Positions 1-8,403 of a stretch of DNA of 61,870 nucleotides are shown here, piece by piece. This stretch comes from JBOGXB01 sp050694215. Lineage in GTDB: Bacteria > Actinomycetota > CADDZG01 > WHSQ01. The translations under genes were made by a program, and so were the position numbers. The number at the start of each line of letters is the position of its first letter. Position 1 is the stretch's first letter. Below the pieces are notes generated by a model. It was not told where the DNA came from. It ran no database searches and saw only the letters and a list, made by a program, of their open reading frames with translations. The DNA is taken from NCBI GenBank assembly GCA_050694215.1, contig JBOGXB010000003.1, positions 1 to 61,870 of the forward strand, in the 5' to 3' direction.

Positions 1-240
1 GATCTCCTCGACGAGGATGCAGAGCTCGACTGCTCCGCCCCCGGCACCCCCGTACTCCTCGGGGAAAGAGACTCCGGCGAAGCCGTTGCGGACAAGCACC
101 TCGTCGATGTCCCACGGATACTCGTCGGCCTCGTCGATCTCGGCGGCCCGCGGAGAGATCTTGTCCTGGACCAGCTCTCGCACGGATTGACGGAACGCGT
201 TCTGCTCGTCGGTGAAGGTGAAGCTCAACCCCTCGGGCAT
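1..240 (-). CDS. Acyl-CoA dehydrogenase, N-terminal fragment (runs off the window)
   Basis: The 80 codons visible begin MPEGLSFTFTDEQNAFRQSV and continue through a region ending EEYGGAGGGAVELCILVEEI. This is the all-alpha N-terminal domain of FAD-dependent acyl-CoA dehydrogenases: the TDEQ..FR start, the ISPRAAEIDE helix and the FPEEYGG motif are family hallmarks. These enzymes make the alpha-beta double bond of acyl-CoA thioesters and pass electrons to ETF. The catalytic Glu and FAD-binding parts lie outside the window, so the substrate cannot be called. The gene diverges from the glycosyltransferase gene that begins at 344. Family assignment is firm; being partial it is otherwise uninformative. 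Confidence 0.85.
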   Translation of the reverse strand, partial: MPEGLSFTFTDEQNAFRQSVRELVQDKISPRAAEIDEADEYPWDIDEVLVRNGFAGVSFPEEYGGAGGGAVELCILVEEI

Positions 241-328
241 GAACCGATGCTATCCGTCCCTGCCAATGAGCTCAGTGCGCACGGCTGCGGCATCGTCATA
301 CCGAGGCCATGCCGGGGAGAGCGGCACG

Positions 329-334
329 TAGAGT
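329..334 (+). promoter_or_regulatory. Candidate -10 element (TAGAGT) of the GT4 gene
   Basis: TAGAGT lies nine bases before the ATG at 344 and no Shine-Dalgarno sequence precedes that ATG. The same TAnnnT-to-start spacing recurs at several other genes in this window, which suggests a leaderless transcript. Confidence 0.4.
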
Positions 335-343
335 AGGCCGTTC

Positions 344-1588
344 ATGTCTGACGGACGCAGGCCTCTCCGGATCGCGCTGTTGAGCTACCGAGGCAATCCC
401 TATTCGGGTGGCCAGGGTGTCTACGTCCACTATCTGAGCAAGGCGCTCGCCGACCTCGGCCACAGGATCGAGGTGTTCGCGGGACAGCCCTATCCCGAGC
501 TCTCCGCGAGCGTCCAACTGACATCATTGCCGAGCCTCGACCTCTACAGGGCCGACGATCCGTTCAGGCGTCCACGCCGCAACGAGTTCAGGGAAGCCAT
601 CGACGTGCTCGAGTACGGCCTCATGTGCACCGCCGCCTTCCCCGAGCCACTCACCTTTTCGCTGCGCGCCGCCCGGGCACTTCGAGCGAGAAGAGGCGAG
701 TTCGACATCGTCCACGACAACCAGAGTCTCGGGTACGGGCTCCTGCGTATCCCTCTGCCTACGATCGCGACCGTCCACCACCCCTGTTCGATCGATCGAG
801 ACGTGGCGATCGCCCACGCAGCCGGTGCGAAACGGAAGCTGGCCCTGAGACGCTGGTACTCGTTCACGAAGATGCAAGGCCGCGTCACCCGGCGTCTTTC
901 TCACATCATCTCGGTGTCGGGGGCCGCGCGAGCGGATGTGATCGAGGAGTTCAGAGTTGCACCCGAGCGCGTGTCGGTGGTGGGCAACGGCGTCGACGCC
1001 GAGCTCTTCCGTCCATTGGCTGGGGTGGAGCGACGCCCTGGACGAATCATCGCCACAGCGAGCGCGGACATACCTCTGAAAGGGCTCGTCTATCTCGTCG
1101 AAGCCGTCGCCAAGCTGCAAACCGAGCGACGGTGCGACCTGGTCGTCGTGGGCAAGGCTGCTCCAAACGGAGCCGTGCGAGAGGCGATCGATCGCTACGG
1201 GGTGGGCGACTCGGTCCATTTCGAGACCGGGATCGACCGCCTGCGGCTGGTGGAGCTCTACGCCGAGGCAGAGGTAGCTGTTGTCCCATCGCTGTACGAA
1301 GGCTTCTCCCTTCCTGCCCTCGAGGCGATGTCTTGCGGGCTACCCGTCGCCGCCACGAAGGCAGGAGCGTTGCCGGAGGTAGTGGGTCACGACGGTGACG
1401 CGGCGCTACTGGTCCCGCCGCGCGACGCTGGTGCCCTGGCCGTGGCGGTGGGCCGGCTCTTGGACGACGAGTCACTGCGCGGCCGGATGGGCGCGGCAGG
1501 GCGCCGGCGGGTTCTCGATCGGTACACATGGGTAGTGTCCGCCCGGGCGACCGTCGAACACTACAACGAGGTCCTGGAGCGGTGCTGA
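344..1588 (+). CDS. GT4-family glycosyltransferase (GT-B fold)
   Basis: The 414-residue protein has the two Rossmann halves of a GT-B enzyme. The N-terminal acceptor half starts with RIALLSYRGNPYSGGQGVYV, including the usual Gly-rich GGQGVYVHYLS loop. The C-terminal donor half contains KGLVYLVEA and VVVGK, then the E-x7-E motif in YEGFSLPALEAMSCGLPVA and the GALPEVV segment that contact the nucleotide-sugar. The family is retaining and transfers a sugar from NDP-sugar to a lipid, glycan or small-molecule acceptor on the cytoplasmic side. It is the first gene of a tight trio: its stop codon overlaps the start of the methyltransferase gene. The acceptor is unknown. Confidence 0.9.
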   Translation: MSDGRRPLRIALLSYRGNPYSGGQGVYVHYLSKALADLGHRIEVFAGQPYPELSASVQLTSLPSLDLYRADDPFRRPRRNEFREAIDVLEYGLMCTAAFPEPLTFSLRAARALRARRGEFDIVHDNQSLGYGLLRIPLPTIATVHHPCSIDRDVAIAHAAGAKRKLALRRWYSFTKMQGRVTRRLSHIISVSGAARADVIEEFRVAPERVSVVGNGVDAELFRPLAGVERRPGRIIATASADIPLKGLVYLVEAVAKLQTERRCDLVVVGKAAPNGAVREAIDRYGVGDSVHFETGIDRLRLVELYAEAEVAVVPSLYEGFSLPALEAMSCGLPVAATKAGALPEVVGHDGDAALLVPPRDAGALAVAVGRLLDDESLRGRMGAAGRRRVLDRYTWVVSARATVEHYNEVLERC

Positions 1589-2337
1589 CGATCGATCTCG
1601 AACGCTTCCCTATCCGCTCAGGTGATGTCGTGCTCGACATAGGTTGTGGCAACGGCCGCCACGGCTTCGCGAGCCTCCGCCGCGGCGCGACCGTCGTCTC
1701 GGTCGACCTCGATCCCGATTCGCTGAAAGAGGTGCGCTCGATGTCGGCGGCAATGGCTCACGAACGACAAGCGCCGGCTCATTCGTCCAATCATTGCGTG
1801 CGAGGAGACGCAACGCGGCTCCCGTTCGCGAACGGGAGCTTCGACATCGTGATCGCGTCGGAGGTGATGGAGCACATCCCCGCCGACGAGACGGCGCTGG
1901 TGGAGTTCCGTAGAGTCCTCAAGCCCGGCGGGCGGCTCGCCGTCAGCGTGCCCAGAACATGGCCGGAGCGCGTCTGCTGGCTTCTGTCGAGCGACTATCA
2001 CAGCGAGGCGGGCGGTCACGTGCGGATATATAGGGACCAGGAGCTCCGCGGGAAGCTCCGCGAAGCCGGGTTTGCGGTCTGGGGCCGGCATCATGCACAT
2101 GCCTTGCACTCCCCGTACTGGTGGCTGAAGTGCGTGGTGGGCGTACGCAGGCAGGATGCGTCGCTTCCTCGCCTCTATCACCGATTGCTCGTTTGGCAGA
2201 TCAGATCCGCACCGACTCTCCTCGACGCCGCAGAGCACGCGCTCGATCCGTTCATGGGAAAGAGCCTTGTCGTGTACGCGACCAATGCGGAGCCGGCGGC
2301 CGCGATGCGGACGAGGGAAGCGCGCGCTCTTGCCTGA
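1582..2337 (+). CDS. Class I SAM-dependent methyltransferase
   Basis: I chose the GTG at 1582 because it overlaps the upstream stop by seven bases and places the protein start just before the conserved core. Motif I reads VLDIGCGNGRHG, motif II ends SVDLDP, and the motif IV/post region is IVIASEVMEHIPADE followed by RRVLKPGGRLAVSVP. This is the Methyltransf_11/UbiE type that methylates small molecules or lipids. A C-terminal stretch after GGHVRIYR probably forms the substrate lid. Its translational coupling to the GT4 gene before it and to the toroid-fold gene after it suggests that all three act on one product. The substrate is not known. Confidence 0.88.
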   Translation: MLTIDLERFPIRSGDVVLDIGCGNGRHGFASLRRGATVVSVDLDPDSLKEVRSMSAAMAHERQAPAHSSNHCVRGDATRLPFANGSFDIVIASEVMEHIPADETALVEFRRVLKPGGRLAVSVPRTWPERVCWLLSSDYHSEAGGHVRIYRDQELRGKLREAGFAVWGRHHAHALHSPYWWLKCVVGVRRQDASLPRLYHRLLVWQIRSAPTLLDAAEHALDPFMGKSLVVYATNAEPAAAMRTREARALA

Positions 2338-3385
2338 GCGCCCGGTGGTCGTCGATGCCGCCGCACTCGCTCAGACGGTGGAAGCGATCCGCGCCATACA
2401 GACCTCTTCGGGATGCATTCCCCACACACCCGGCGCCAAGGCCGATCCCTGGAACCACGTCGAGGCGGCGATGGCTCTGGATGCGGGTGGACGCCACGCG
2501 GATGCGGAACGCGCCTACCGGTGGCTGGCGTCGATCCAGAGACGAGACGGTGCATGGGAGGCCGGTCGCCAGGACGATGAAGTCGTGGACCCGACGCTAG
2601 ATGCGAACTTCTCCGCGTATGTCGCTACCGGCGTCTGGCATCACTACCTGGCCGCGAGGGACGAGACGTTCGTTGCGGGGATGTGGCCGGTCGTCGAGCG
2701 CGCCGTCGACTTCATGCTTGACCTGCAGACTCCCACCGGGGTTGTGATGTGGGCTCGCGATGCGCGCTACGAGCCCTGGCCCGGAGCGCTGCTCACGTCC
2801 TCCTCGTGCATCTTCCTCAGCTTGCGCTGCGCCATCGCTATCGCAGAGATGCTGGAACGGGATCGCCCCGACTGGGAGCTGTCGCTGGAGCTCCTCGGCC
2901 GTGCGGTAGCGACGGAAGATGGACTATTCGAGCCCAAGAGACGTTTCTCGATGGACTGGTACTACCCGGTCCTTTCCGGCGTCGTCCAGGGTGATGCTGC
3001 CGCAAGGCGTCTGGAGGAGCGGTGGGACGAGTTCGTCGTCGGGGGGCTGGGCGTGAGGTGTGTCTCGAACCGGCCGTGGATAACGTCCGGCGAGAGCGCC
3101 GAGCTGGTGATCACGCTCGCGGCAACGGGCCTGCGGGAGGAAGCGAAGATCCTGTACGGATGGATACAACATCTGCGCTCCGACGACGGCGGCTACTGGA
3201 TGGGGGCAACGTTCCCGGATGGGAAGGTCTGGCCCCGGGAGAAGCCGGCGTGGGGCTCCGGCGCCGTCGTTCTCGCCGCCGACGCGTTGCTTCCCTCGTC
3301 TCCGACGAGCGCCTTGTTCGACGGTCGAAGCCTCCCGGAGATCCCCGACTTCTCAATACAGCGGGCCGTCTCCGATCCGACGTAG
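2330..3385 (+). CDS. Alpha/alpha-toroid protein (prenyltransferase/squalene-oxidase-repeat type annotation), function unknown
   Basis: The TTG at 2330 gives about 351 residues and overlaps the methyltransferase stop by eight bases; longer starts would run inside that gene. The protein is rich in Trp, Tyr and Asp and has helical repeats such as WNHVEAAMALDAGGRHADAE, YRWLASIQRRDGAWE and LDLQTPTGVVMWARD, with a late GGYWMGATFPDG segment. This resembles the alpha/alpha-barrel of prenyltransferase-type cyclases and of family-15-like glycosidases. Databases often label such actinobacterial proteins prenyltransferase, but no DxDD or other cyclase motif is visible, so I do not assign a reaction. Its 3' end overlaps the convergent methyltransferase gene by 33 bases. 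Confidence 0.7.
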   Translation: MPERPVVVDAAALAQTVEAIRAIQTSSGCIPHTPGAKADPWNHVEAAMALDAGGRHADAERAYRWLASIQRRDGAWEAGRQDDEVVDPTLDANFSAYVATGVWHHYLAARDETFVAGMWPVVERAVDFMLDLQTPTGVVMWARDARYEPWPGALLTSSSCIFLSLRCAIAIAEMLERDRPDWELSLELLGRAVATEDGLFEPKRRFSMDWYYPVLSGVVQGDAAARRLEERWDEFVVGGLGVRCVSNRPWITSGESAELVITLAATGLREEAKILYGWIQHLRSDDGGYWMGATFPDGKVWPREKPAWGSGAVVLAADALLPSSPTSALFDGRSLPEIPDFSIQRAVSDPT

Positions 3386-3988
3386 AACTCGAAGGCTCTG
3401 AACGCTGCTCTTCTCCACGAAGGCTCCCGACCGGAGAGCGCGCAGATAGATGTCGAGGGGCGCGTGCCCGCCTCTTGCCGGATCCTCGAAGACGTCGTGT
3501 ATCACGAGCAGTCCGCCGGTCACCAGGTGGACGGCCCATCCCTCGTAGTCACGGCGCGCGCTTGTCTCCGAGTGGCTCCCATCGATGAGGACGAGGCCCA
3601 GAGGCGTGCCCCATCGTGAAGCGACCGTCTCCGAGCGCGCCACGATCCCGATGACGACGTCGTCGAGGCCTGCCTCGGCGATCGTGCGCCGGAACGTCGG
3701 AAGGGTATCGACCTCTCCTGTTGCCGGATCAACCAGCCGCGGGTCGTGGAACTCCTCACCTTCCTGGTGCTCCTCCGAGCCGCGGTGATGATCGATTGAA
3801 TACAGAACCGTTTCCTTCTCGCGCGCCGCCGCTCCCAGATAGATCGCCGACTTACCGCAGTAGCTTCCGATCTCGAGCAAGGGCCTTCGCTCCGCCCCGC
3901 TCAGCCCCGCCTCGTACAAGGCCTCGCCTTCAACCTCGGGCATGAACCCGATGGCTTCCTGCGCAGCTCTCCTCAGTCGTGAGTCCAC
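3353..3988 (-). CDS. Class I SAM-dependent methyltransferase, Methyltransf_24/CmcI-like
   Basis: The 211-residue protein begins at GTG 3988. It has motif I as LLEIGSYCGKSAIYLG, a SIDHH acidic/His segment, and VLIDGSHSETSARRDYEGW, the DGxHxY-type motif of cephalosporin-hydroxylase-like and O-methyltransferase families that act on sugars or small molecules. GGLLVIHDVFEDP follows as motif IV. It faces the GT4 trio and overlaps its last gene, so expression of the two strands may interfere. The substrate is unknown; a role in modifying the glycan or lipid made by the trio is only an inference from position. Confidence 0.82.
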   Translation of the reverse strand: MDSRLRRAAQEAIGFMPEVEGEALYEAGLSGAERRPLLEIGSYCGKSAIYLGAAAREKETVLYSIDHHRGSEEHQEGEEFHDPRLVDPATGEVDTLPTFRRTIAEAGLDDVVIGIVARSETVASRWGTPLGLVLIDGSHSETSARRDYEGWAVHLVTGGLLVIHDVFEDPARGGHAPLDIYLRALRSGAFVEKSSVQSLRVLRRIGDGPLY

Positions 3989-4045
3989 GTTCCAATTGTT
4001 TCTCGACCCTGACGTGGTGAACCACCACTCTGGGATAGTGGGCGG

Positions 4046-4816
4046 ATGCAGAACGCCGATAACGTCCTCGAAGCTCTGGGCCTGGTCAAGCGCTTCCGGG
4101 ACACAATCGCTGTGGACGGCGTCGACCTTCTCGTCCGATCGGGCGAGCGCGTCGCGCTGCTCGGCCCGAACGGCGCCGGCAAGACGACGACACTGTTCAT
4201 GATGCTCGGTGTGATACAGCCCGACGCGGGCTCAGTTCGAATCGCAGGGTGCGATCTTCCCCGGCAGAGAAGCGAGGCGATGATGCAGGTTGGGTTCTCT
4301 GCCGGATACATGCCCCTTGCGGAGAGGCTGCGCGTGCGCGAGTTCTTGACGATGTACGGACGCCTCTACGGGATGGCAGACCCGACCGAAGCGATTGAGA
4401 AGGGCCTGGCGAAGTTCCGCATCAACCATCTCATCGACTCGATGAGCGTCGAGCTGTCTTCCGGCCAGCGGACACTCGTCGGGATCGTCAAGGCGACTCT
4501 CCATAACCCTCGACTTCTCGTACTCGACGAACCAACTGCATCGCTCGACCCCGACGTCGCGCGGCGCGTCCGCAATGCGCTCGAGGACTTCTGCACCGAG
4601 CAGCACATCTCGTTGCTCATCACGAGTCACAACATGCTCGAGATCGAGAGGCTGTGTGAGCGTGTCGTGTTCCTGTCGCAGGGCAAGGTCGTCGCCGACG
4701 ACACACCTGCCGCCGTCGCTCAGCAGTACGGAAGGGTGGACCTCGAGGGCGTGTTTCTGCACCTCGCCGAAGAACGAGATGCCCTACTCGGTGTCCAGGA
4801 GACGGACAGGCCATGA
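4046..4816 (+). CDS. ABC transporter ATP-binding protein (ABC-2 exporter type)
   Basis: In 256 residues the protein shows a Walker A at residues 40-48 (GPNGAGKTT), a signature reading LSSGQ in place of the commoner LSGGQ, Walker B with D-loop as LLVLDEPTASLDPD, and an H-loop in ITSHNMLEIERL. It energises export by the membrane protein encoded immediately downstream, with a four-base ATGA overlap between the two genes. This subclass (CcmA/DrrA-like) exports drugs, lipids or glycans. The cargo is not evident; the neighbouring glycosyltransferase and methyltransferase genes make a glycolipid possible. Confidence 0.92.
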   Translation: MQNADNVLEALGLVKRFRDTIAVDGVDLLVRSGERVALLGPNGAGKTTTLFMMLGVIQPDAGSVRIAGCDLPRQRSEAMMQVGFSAGYMPLAERLRVREFLTMYGRLYGMADPTEAIEKGLAKFRINHLIDSMSVELSSGQRTLVGIVKATLHNPRLLVLDEPTASLDPDVARRVRNALEDFCTEQHISLLITSHNMLEIERLCERVVFLSQGKVVADDTPAAVAQQYGRVDLEGVFLHLAEERDALLGVQETDRP

Positions 4817-5616
4817 GCGGAACCGGCTCCAGCTGGGTGCGCATCAATACCATCGCCAAACGCCATGCGTTCGCGTTGAAGCGGAGCCCTCACCGGTTCT
4901 TCGACATCACGATATGGCCGCTCGTCGACGTCGTGCTGTTCGGCTCGATAGGGGTCTTTGTCGGAGAGGCCACGGATGTCGGGCGCGCTGCGTTCGGCTA
5001 TCTGTTGTCGGGGATCATCTTGTGGCACGTCGTGTATCAGTCCCAGATCGCGCTCTCGACGGGCTTCCTCGAGGAAACGTGGACTCGCAACCTCCTGAAC
5101 CTCATGGTGACGCCGATACGAGAAGTCGAGTACGTCGCCGGTGTGATGCTATTCGGGATGTTCAAGCTCGTCCTCGGGGTGGGGCTCGTGGCAATCACGG
5201 CCCTCGGCTTCTTCTCGTTCGACATTACCGACCTCGGGTGGACCCTCCTGCCGATCATCGCCATCCTTCTCGTCGACGGATGGGTGATCGCGCTGTTCGT
5301 GATAGGTCTCGTGCTCCGATTCGGCAGCGGAGCGGAGGCACTCGCGTGGGGGATCCTGTTTGCGATCATGCCGTTGTCGGGCGTCTTCTATCCGATTGAC
5401 GCACTCCCCGCGGTGCTGCGGCCGCTGGCGCTTGCGCTCCCGACGACTCACGCGTTCGCAGCGGGTCGAGCGGTCCTCGACGGTGAAGGAATCCCTTGGA
5501 CCGAGCTGGGGCTTGCCACCGTCACGACCATCCTCGTCGGAGCCCTTGCGTTCGTCTTCCTCGTGAAGATGCTGCAGCTCTTCCGCAGTCGCGGCTACGT
5601 GACCCGCTACTCTTAG
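4813..5616 (+). CDS. ABC-2 type transporter permease
   Basis: The 267-residue protein has about six hydrophobic segments, beginning with ITIWPLVDVVLFGSIGVFVG and including VAGVMLFGMFKLVLGVGLVA and WGILFAIMPLSGVFYPIDAL. The last of these matches the conserved ABC-2 motif in which a membrane helix is followed by (S/P)GVFYP..lP. An amphipathic N-terminal region with KRHAFALKRSPHRFFD precedes the first helix, as in DrrB/YadH-type permeases. It dimerises with two copies of the ATPase encoded just upstream. A 70-base gap separates it from ccr. Confidence 0.9.
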   Translation: MSGTGSSWVRINTIAKRHAFALKRSPHRFFDITIWPLVDVVLFGSIGVFVGEATDVGRAAFGYLLSGIILWHVVYQSQIALSTGFLEETWTRNLLNLMVTPIREVEYVAGVMLFGMFKLVLGVGLVAITALGFFSFDITDLGWTLLPIIAILLVDGWVIALFVIGLVLRFGSGAEALAWGILFAIMPLSGVFYPIDALPAVLRPLALALPTTHAFAAGRAVLDGEGIPWTELGLATVTTILVGALAFVFLVKMLQLFRSRGYVTRYS

Positions 5617-5633
5617 CCACCCGAGGGCTCGTT

Positions 5634-5639
5634 TAGGCT
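5634..5639 (+). promoter_or_regulatory. Candidate -10 element (TAGGCT) for ccr
   Basis: TAGGCT lies about 48 bases before the GTG start of ccr, in the 70-base gap after the ABC transporter. Here, unlike the leaderless candidates, there is room for a leader, and a GAGGAGAACGA ribosome-binding region precedes the start. No clear -35 is seen. Confidence 0.3.
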
Positions 5640-5686
5640 CCGCTCGAATCTTTGACAGTCGAGAACCAGGTGATCGAGGAGAACGA

Positions 5687-7033
5687 GTGGCCGGCACGAG
5701 CGACGAGTTAAGGAAGGCCATCCTCAGCGAAGCGATCGGTGATGACATCGCTGCGCTGGAGCTGCCCGAATTCATGCGCGCCGCCTTCGTGCGAAGAGAC
5801 GAGCAGGACATGTTCGAAGGGATGCAGCGGGACGAGAAGGATCCCCGCAAGTCGCTGCACGTCGGCGAGGTCCCGATCCCTCCGCTCGGCCCCAACGAGT
5901 GCTTGATCGCGGTGATGGCGTCCGCCATCAATTTCAACACCGTGTGGACCTCGATCTTCGAGCCGCTGCCAACGTTCACTTTCCTCGAGCGCTTGGCACG
6001 AGAGGGTGAGCTCGGGGCTCGCCACGATCTCGACCATCACATCGTCGGGTCGGATGCGTCGGGTGTGGTGCTCCGCGCCGGGCCGGGCGTCACGCGCTGG
6101 AAGCCCGGGGACCGGATAACGGTGCACTGCAACTACGTCGACCTCGAGGCCCCGGAGGGCCATGACGACTCGATGCTCGATCCGGGGCAGCGCATCTGGG
6201 GCTTCGAGTCGAACTTCGGCGGCCTCGCGGAGATCGCGATGGTCAAGTCCAACCAGCTGATGCCCAAGCCGAGGCATCTCACCTGGGAGGAAGCCGCATC
6301 GCCCGGTCTCACGAACTCGACGGCGTACAGGATGCTCGTGTCACCCAACGGCGCGCAGATGAAGCAGGGTGACGTCGTCCTGATCTGGGGAGGGACCGGA
6401 GGTCTCGGCGGGTTCGCCTGTCAGTACGTCCTCAACGGAGGCGGGATCCCGGTGGCCGTTGTCTCCTCTCAGGAAAAGGTCGATCTCCTTCACGAGGCCG
6501 GCGTCGAGCACGTGATCGATCGCAAGGCGGAGGGCTACGAGTTCTGGGACGGCGACTCTCAGGACCAGAAGGAGTTCCGTCGCTTCGGCAAGAGGATCCG
6601 CGAGCTGGCCGGAGAGGATCCCGACGTCGTCTTCGAGCACCCGGGACGGTCCACGTTCGGTGCCTCGGTGTTCGTCGCGAAGAGAGGCGGCAAGATCGTG
6701 ACCTGCGCCTCGACCTCCGGTTACGAGCACACCTACGACAACCGCTACCTGTGGATGTTGCTCAAGTCGATCATCGGGTCACACTTCGCCAACTACCGGG
6801 AGGCTTGGGGGGCGAACCGGCTCATCGCCCTCGGGATGATCCATCCGATCCTCTCGAAGACCTATCCCCTGGTTGAGACCGCCGAGGCTGCCAATCAGGT
6901 GCACCAGAACCTGCACAAGGGCAAGCTCGGCATCCTCGTCCTGAGCCCGAAAGAGGGGCTGGGGGTCGAGGACGAAACCATGCGCTCGCAGCACATCGAC
7001 CGCATCGAGCTCTTCCAGCGCTTCAGCGACTGA
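5687..7033 (+). CDS. ccr: Crotonyl-CoA carboxylase/reductase
   Basis: The enzyme reductively carboxylates crotonyl-CoA with NADPH and CO2 to (2S)-ethylmalonyl-CoA. The 448 residues fit the family length. The cofactor site is IWGGTGGLGGFACQYVLNGG near residue 233. Residues reported to hold CO2 in the Kitasatospora enzyme (Asn81, Phe170, Glu171, His365) match Asn82, Phe173, Glu174 and His366 here, in AINFNTVW, WGFESNFGG and IGSHFANYREAW. That set separates true carboxylating members from plain enoyl reductases. The ecm gene 12 kb downstream uses the product. The GTG start is preceded by a GAGGAGAACGA ribosome-binding region. Confidence 0.95.
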   Translation: MAGTSDELRKAILSEAIGDDIAALELPEFMRAAFVRRDEQDMFEGMQRDEKDPRKSLHVGEVPIPPLGPNECLIAVMASAINFNTVWTSIFEPLPTFTFLERLAREGELGARHDLDHHIVGSDASGVVLRAGPGVTRWKPGDRITVHCNYVDLEAPEGHDDSMLDPGQRIWGFESNFGGLAEIAMVKSNQLMPKPRHLTWEEAASPGLTNSTAYRMLVSPNGAQMKQGDVVLIWGGTGGLGGFACQYVLNGGGIPVAVVSSQEKVDLLHEAGVEHVIDRKAEGYEFWDGDSQDQKEFRRFGKRIRELAGEDPDVVFEHPGRSTFGASVFVAKRGGKIVTCASTSGYEHTYDNRYLWMLLKSIIGSHFANYREAWGANRLIALGMIHPILSKTYPLVETAEAANQVHQNLHKGKLGILVLSPKEGLGVEDETMRSQHIDRIELFQRFSD

Positions 7034-7106
7034 CGCCCCAAGCCGTTTTGTCGTAACTGGCGCCCCCTAGAGGGCCGATTTCGGGGGTAGAGAACGACGG
7101 AGGAGG

Positions 7107-8303
7107 TTAGCCGGCGACCTTGTAGACGATCGCGTCGCCCTGGCCGCCACCGCCACAGAGGGCCGCGACCCCGATACCTCCGCTGCGCCGCTTGAGCTCG
7201 TACAGCAGTGACACCGTCAGCCGCGCTCCCGTGCATCCAATCGGATGTCCCAGAGCGACCGCACCGCCGTTCACGTTCACCTTGTCCTCGGCTTCTCCGT
7301 TGCCGTCGAACAGCAGCCGCGTCGAGTGCACAGCCACCGCGGCGAATGCCTCGTTGATCTCGAGCAGGTCGATGTCGTTCGGGGAAAGACCCGATTTCTT
7401 CAGGGCAGCCTGGATCGCGAGTGCAGGGACCGTGTGCAGATACGGAGGCTTGTCGGCCGACATGCCGTGAGCCAGGATCTCGGCCAACGGGGTCACCCCC
7501 AGCTCCTGGGCGCGCTCTTCGCTCATTACGACGACGGCCGCGCCGCCGTTCGATATCTGCGACGCGTTGCCGGCGGTGATCGTGCCGTCGCTCTGGAACG
7601 CCGGCTTGAGCTTCGCGAGCGATTCCCCGGTCGTGCCGGGCCGCACGCCCTCGTCCGTGTCGAAGACGATCGCATCGCCCTTCCGCTGCGGGATCTCGAT
7701 GGGGACGATCTCGTCGGCGAACCTGCCCTCTTCTATCGCAGCCTGAGCGCGGCTGTGGGAACGAGCAGCCCACGCGTCTTGGTCCTCTCGCGAGATCGAG
7801 AACTCCTTGTTGACGTCGTCCGACTGATCGCCCATGTGCTTGTGGTTGAAGGCGTCCCACAGCCCGTCGTAGATCATCGAATCGATCAGCTTCCCGTCAC
7901 CCATTCGATAGCCGGTGCGGGCCTTGGGGAGCAGGTAGGGAGCCTGATCCATCGACTCCATCCCTCCCGCAACGACCACCGAGACCTCGCCGGCCCGGAT
8001 GAGCTGATCCGCGAGGGCGATAGCGTTGAGTCCAGACAAACACACCTTGTTGATAGTGATGGCAGGGACGTTTTCCGGGATGCCCGCATTCATAGCGGCT
8101 TGCCGAGCCGTGATCTGTCCGGTTCCCGCCTGGAGGACCTGGCCCATGATCACGTAATCGACCTGGTCACCGGCGATGCCGGCTCGCTCGAGGGCGGCCC
8201 TAATCGCGGGCCCACCGAGCTCCACAGCGGGCAGGCCGGCCACCGCTCCTCCAAACTTCCCGATGGCGGTACGGGCCGCGGACACCACGACTGAACGGGA
8301 CAT
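7107..8303 (-). CDS. Acetyl-CoA C-acetyltransferase (thiolase)
   Basis: The 398-residue protein matches biosynthetic/degradative thiolases throughout. The nucleophilic Cys is Cys88 in NKVCLSGLNA. GGMESMDQAPYLL follows, then NEAFAAVAVHS and the C-terminal GGAVALGHPIGCTGAR with the catalytic His and second Cys, and a final CGGGGQGDA loop. It condenses two acetyl-CoA to acetoacetyl-CoA or performs the reverse. As the first step toward crotonyl-CoA it fits the ethylmalonyl-CoA scheme suggested by ccr, to which it is convergent across 73 bases. A GAGGAG ribosome-binding site precedes the start. Confidence 0.95.
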   Translation of the reverse strand: MSRSVVVSAARTAIGKFGGAVAGLPAVELGGPAIRAALERAGIAGDQVDYVIMGQVLQAGTGQITARQAAMNAGIPENVPAITINKVCLSGLNAIALADQLIRAGEVSVVVAGGMESMDQAPYLLPKARTGYRMGDGKLIDSMIYDGLWDAFNHKHMGDQSDDVNKEFSISREDQDAWAARSHSRAQAAIEEGRFADEIVPIEIPQRKGDAIVFDTDEGVRPGTTGESLAKLKPAFQSDGTITAGNASQISNGGAAVVVMSEERAQELGVTPLAEILAHGMSADKPPYLHTVPALAIQAALKKSGLSPNDIDLLEINEAFAAVAVHSTRLLFDGNGEAEDKVNVNGGAVALGHPIGCTGARLTVSLLYELKRRSGGIGVAALCGGGGQGDAIVYKVAG

Positions 8304-8390
8304 TGACGAGCTCCTCTCGGACGATGCAGGAAGTGAAAACCCATCTTACGTCCGCTTCGTAGAGGGCCCGATGCTCGGCGAGCCGACCAC

Positions 8391-8396
8391 TAGAGT
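8391..8396 (+). promoter_or_regulatory. Candidate -10 element (TAGAGT), leaderless start of the crotonase gene
   Basis: TAGAGT is followed by seven bases and then the ATG at 8404, with no Shine-Dalgarno sequence between. This spacing places the transcription start at or next to the ATG. Confidence 0.5.
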
Positions 8397-8403
8397 GGCT
8401 CGC

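Noticed and set aside
7034..7106. Terminator between ccr and the thiolase gene
   Set aside because: The 73-base convergent gap has short GC repeats around CCCTAGAGGG but no stable stem with a T-run.
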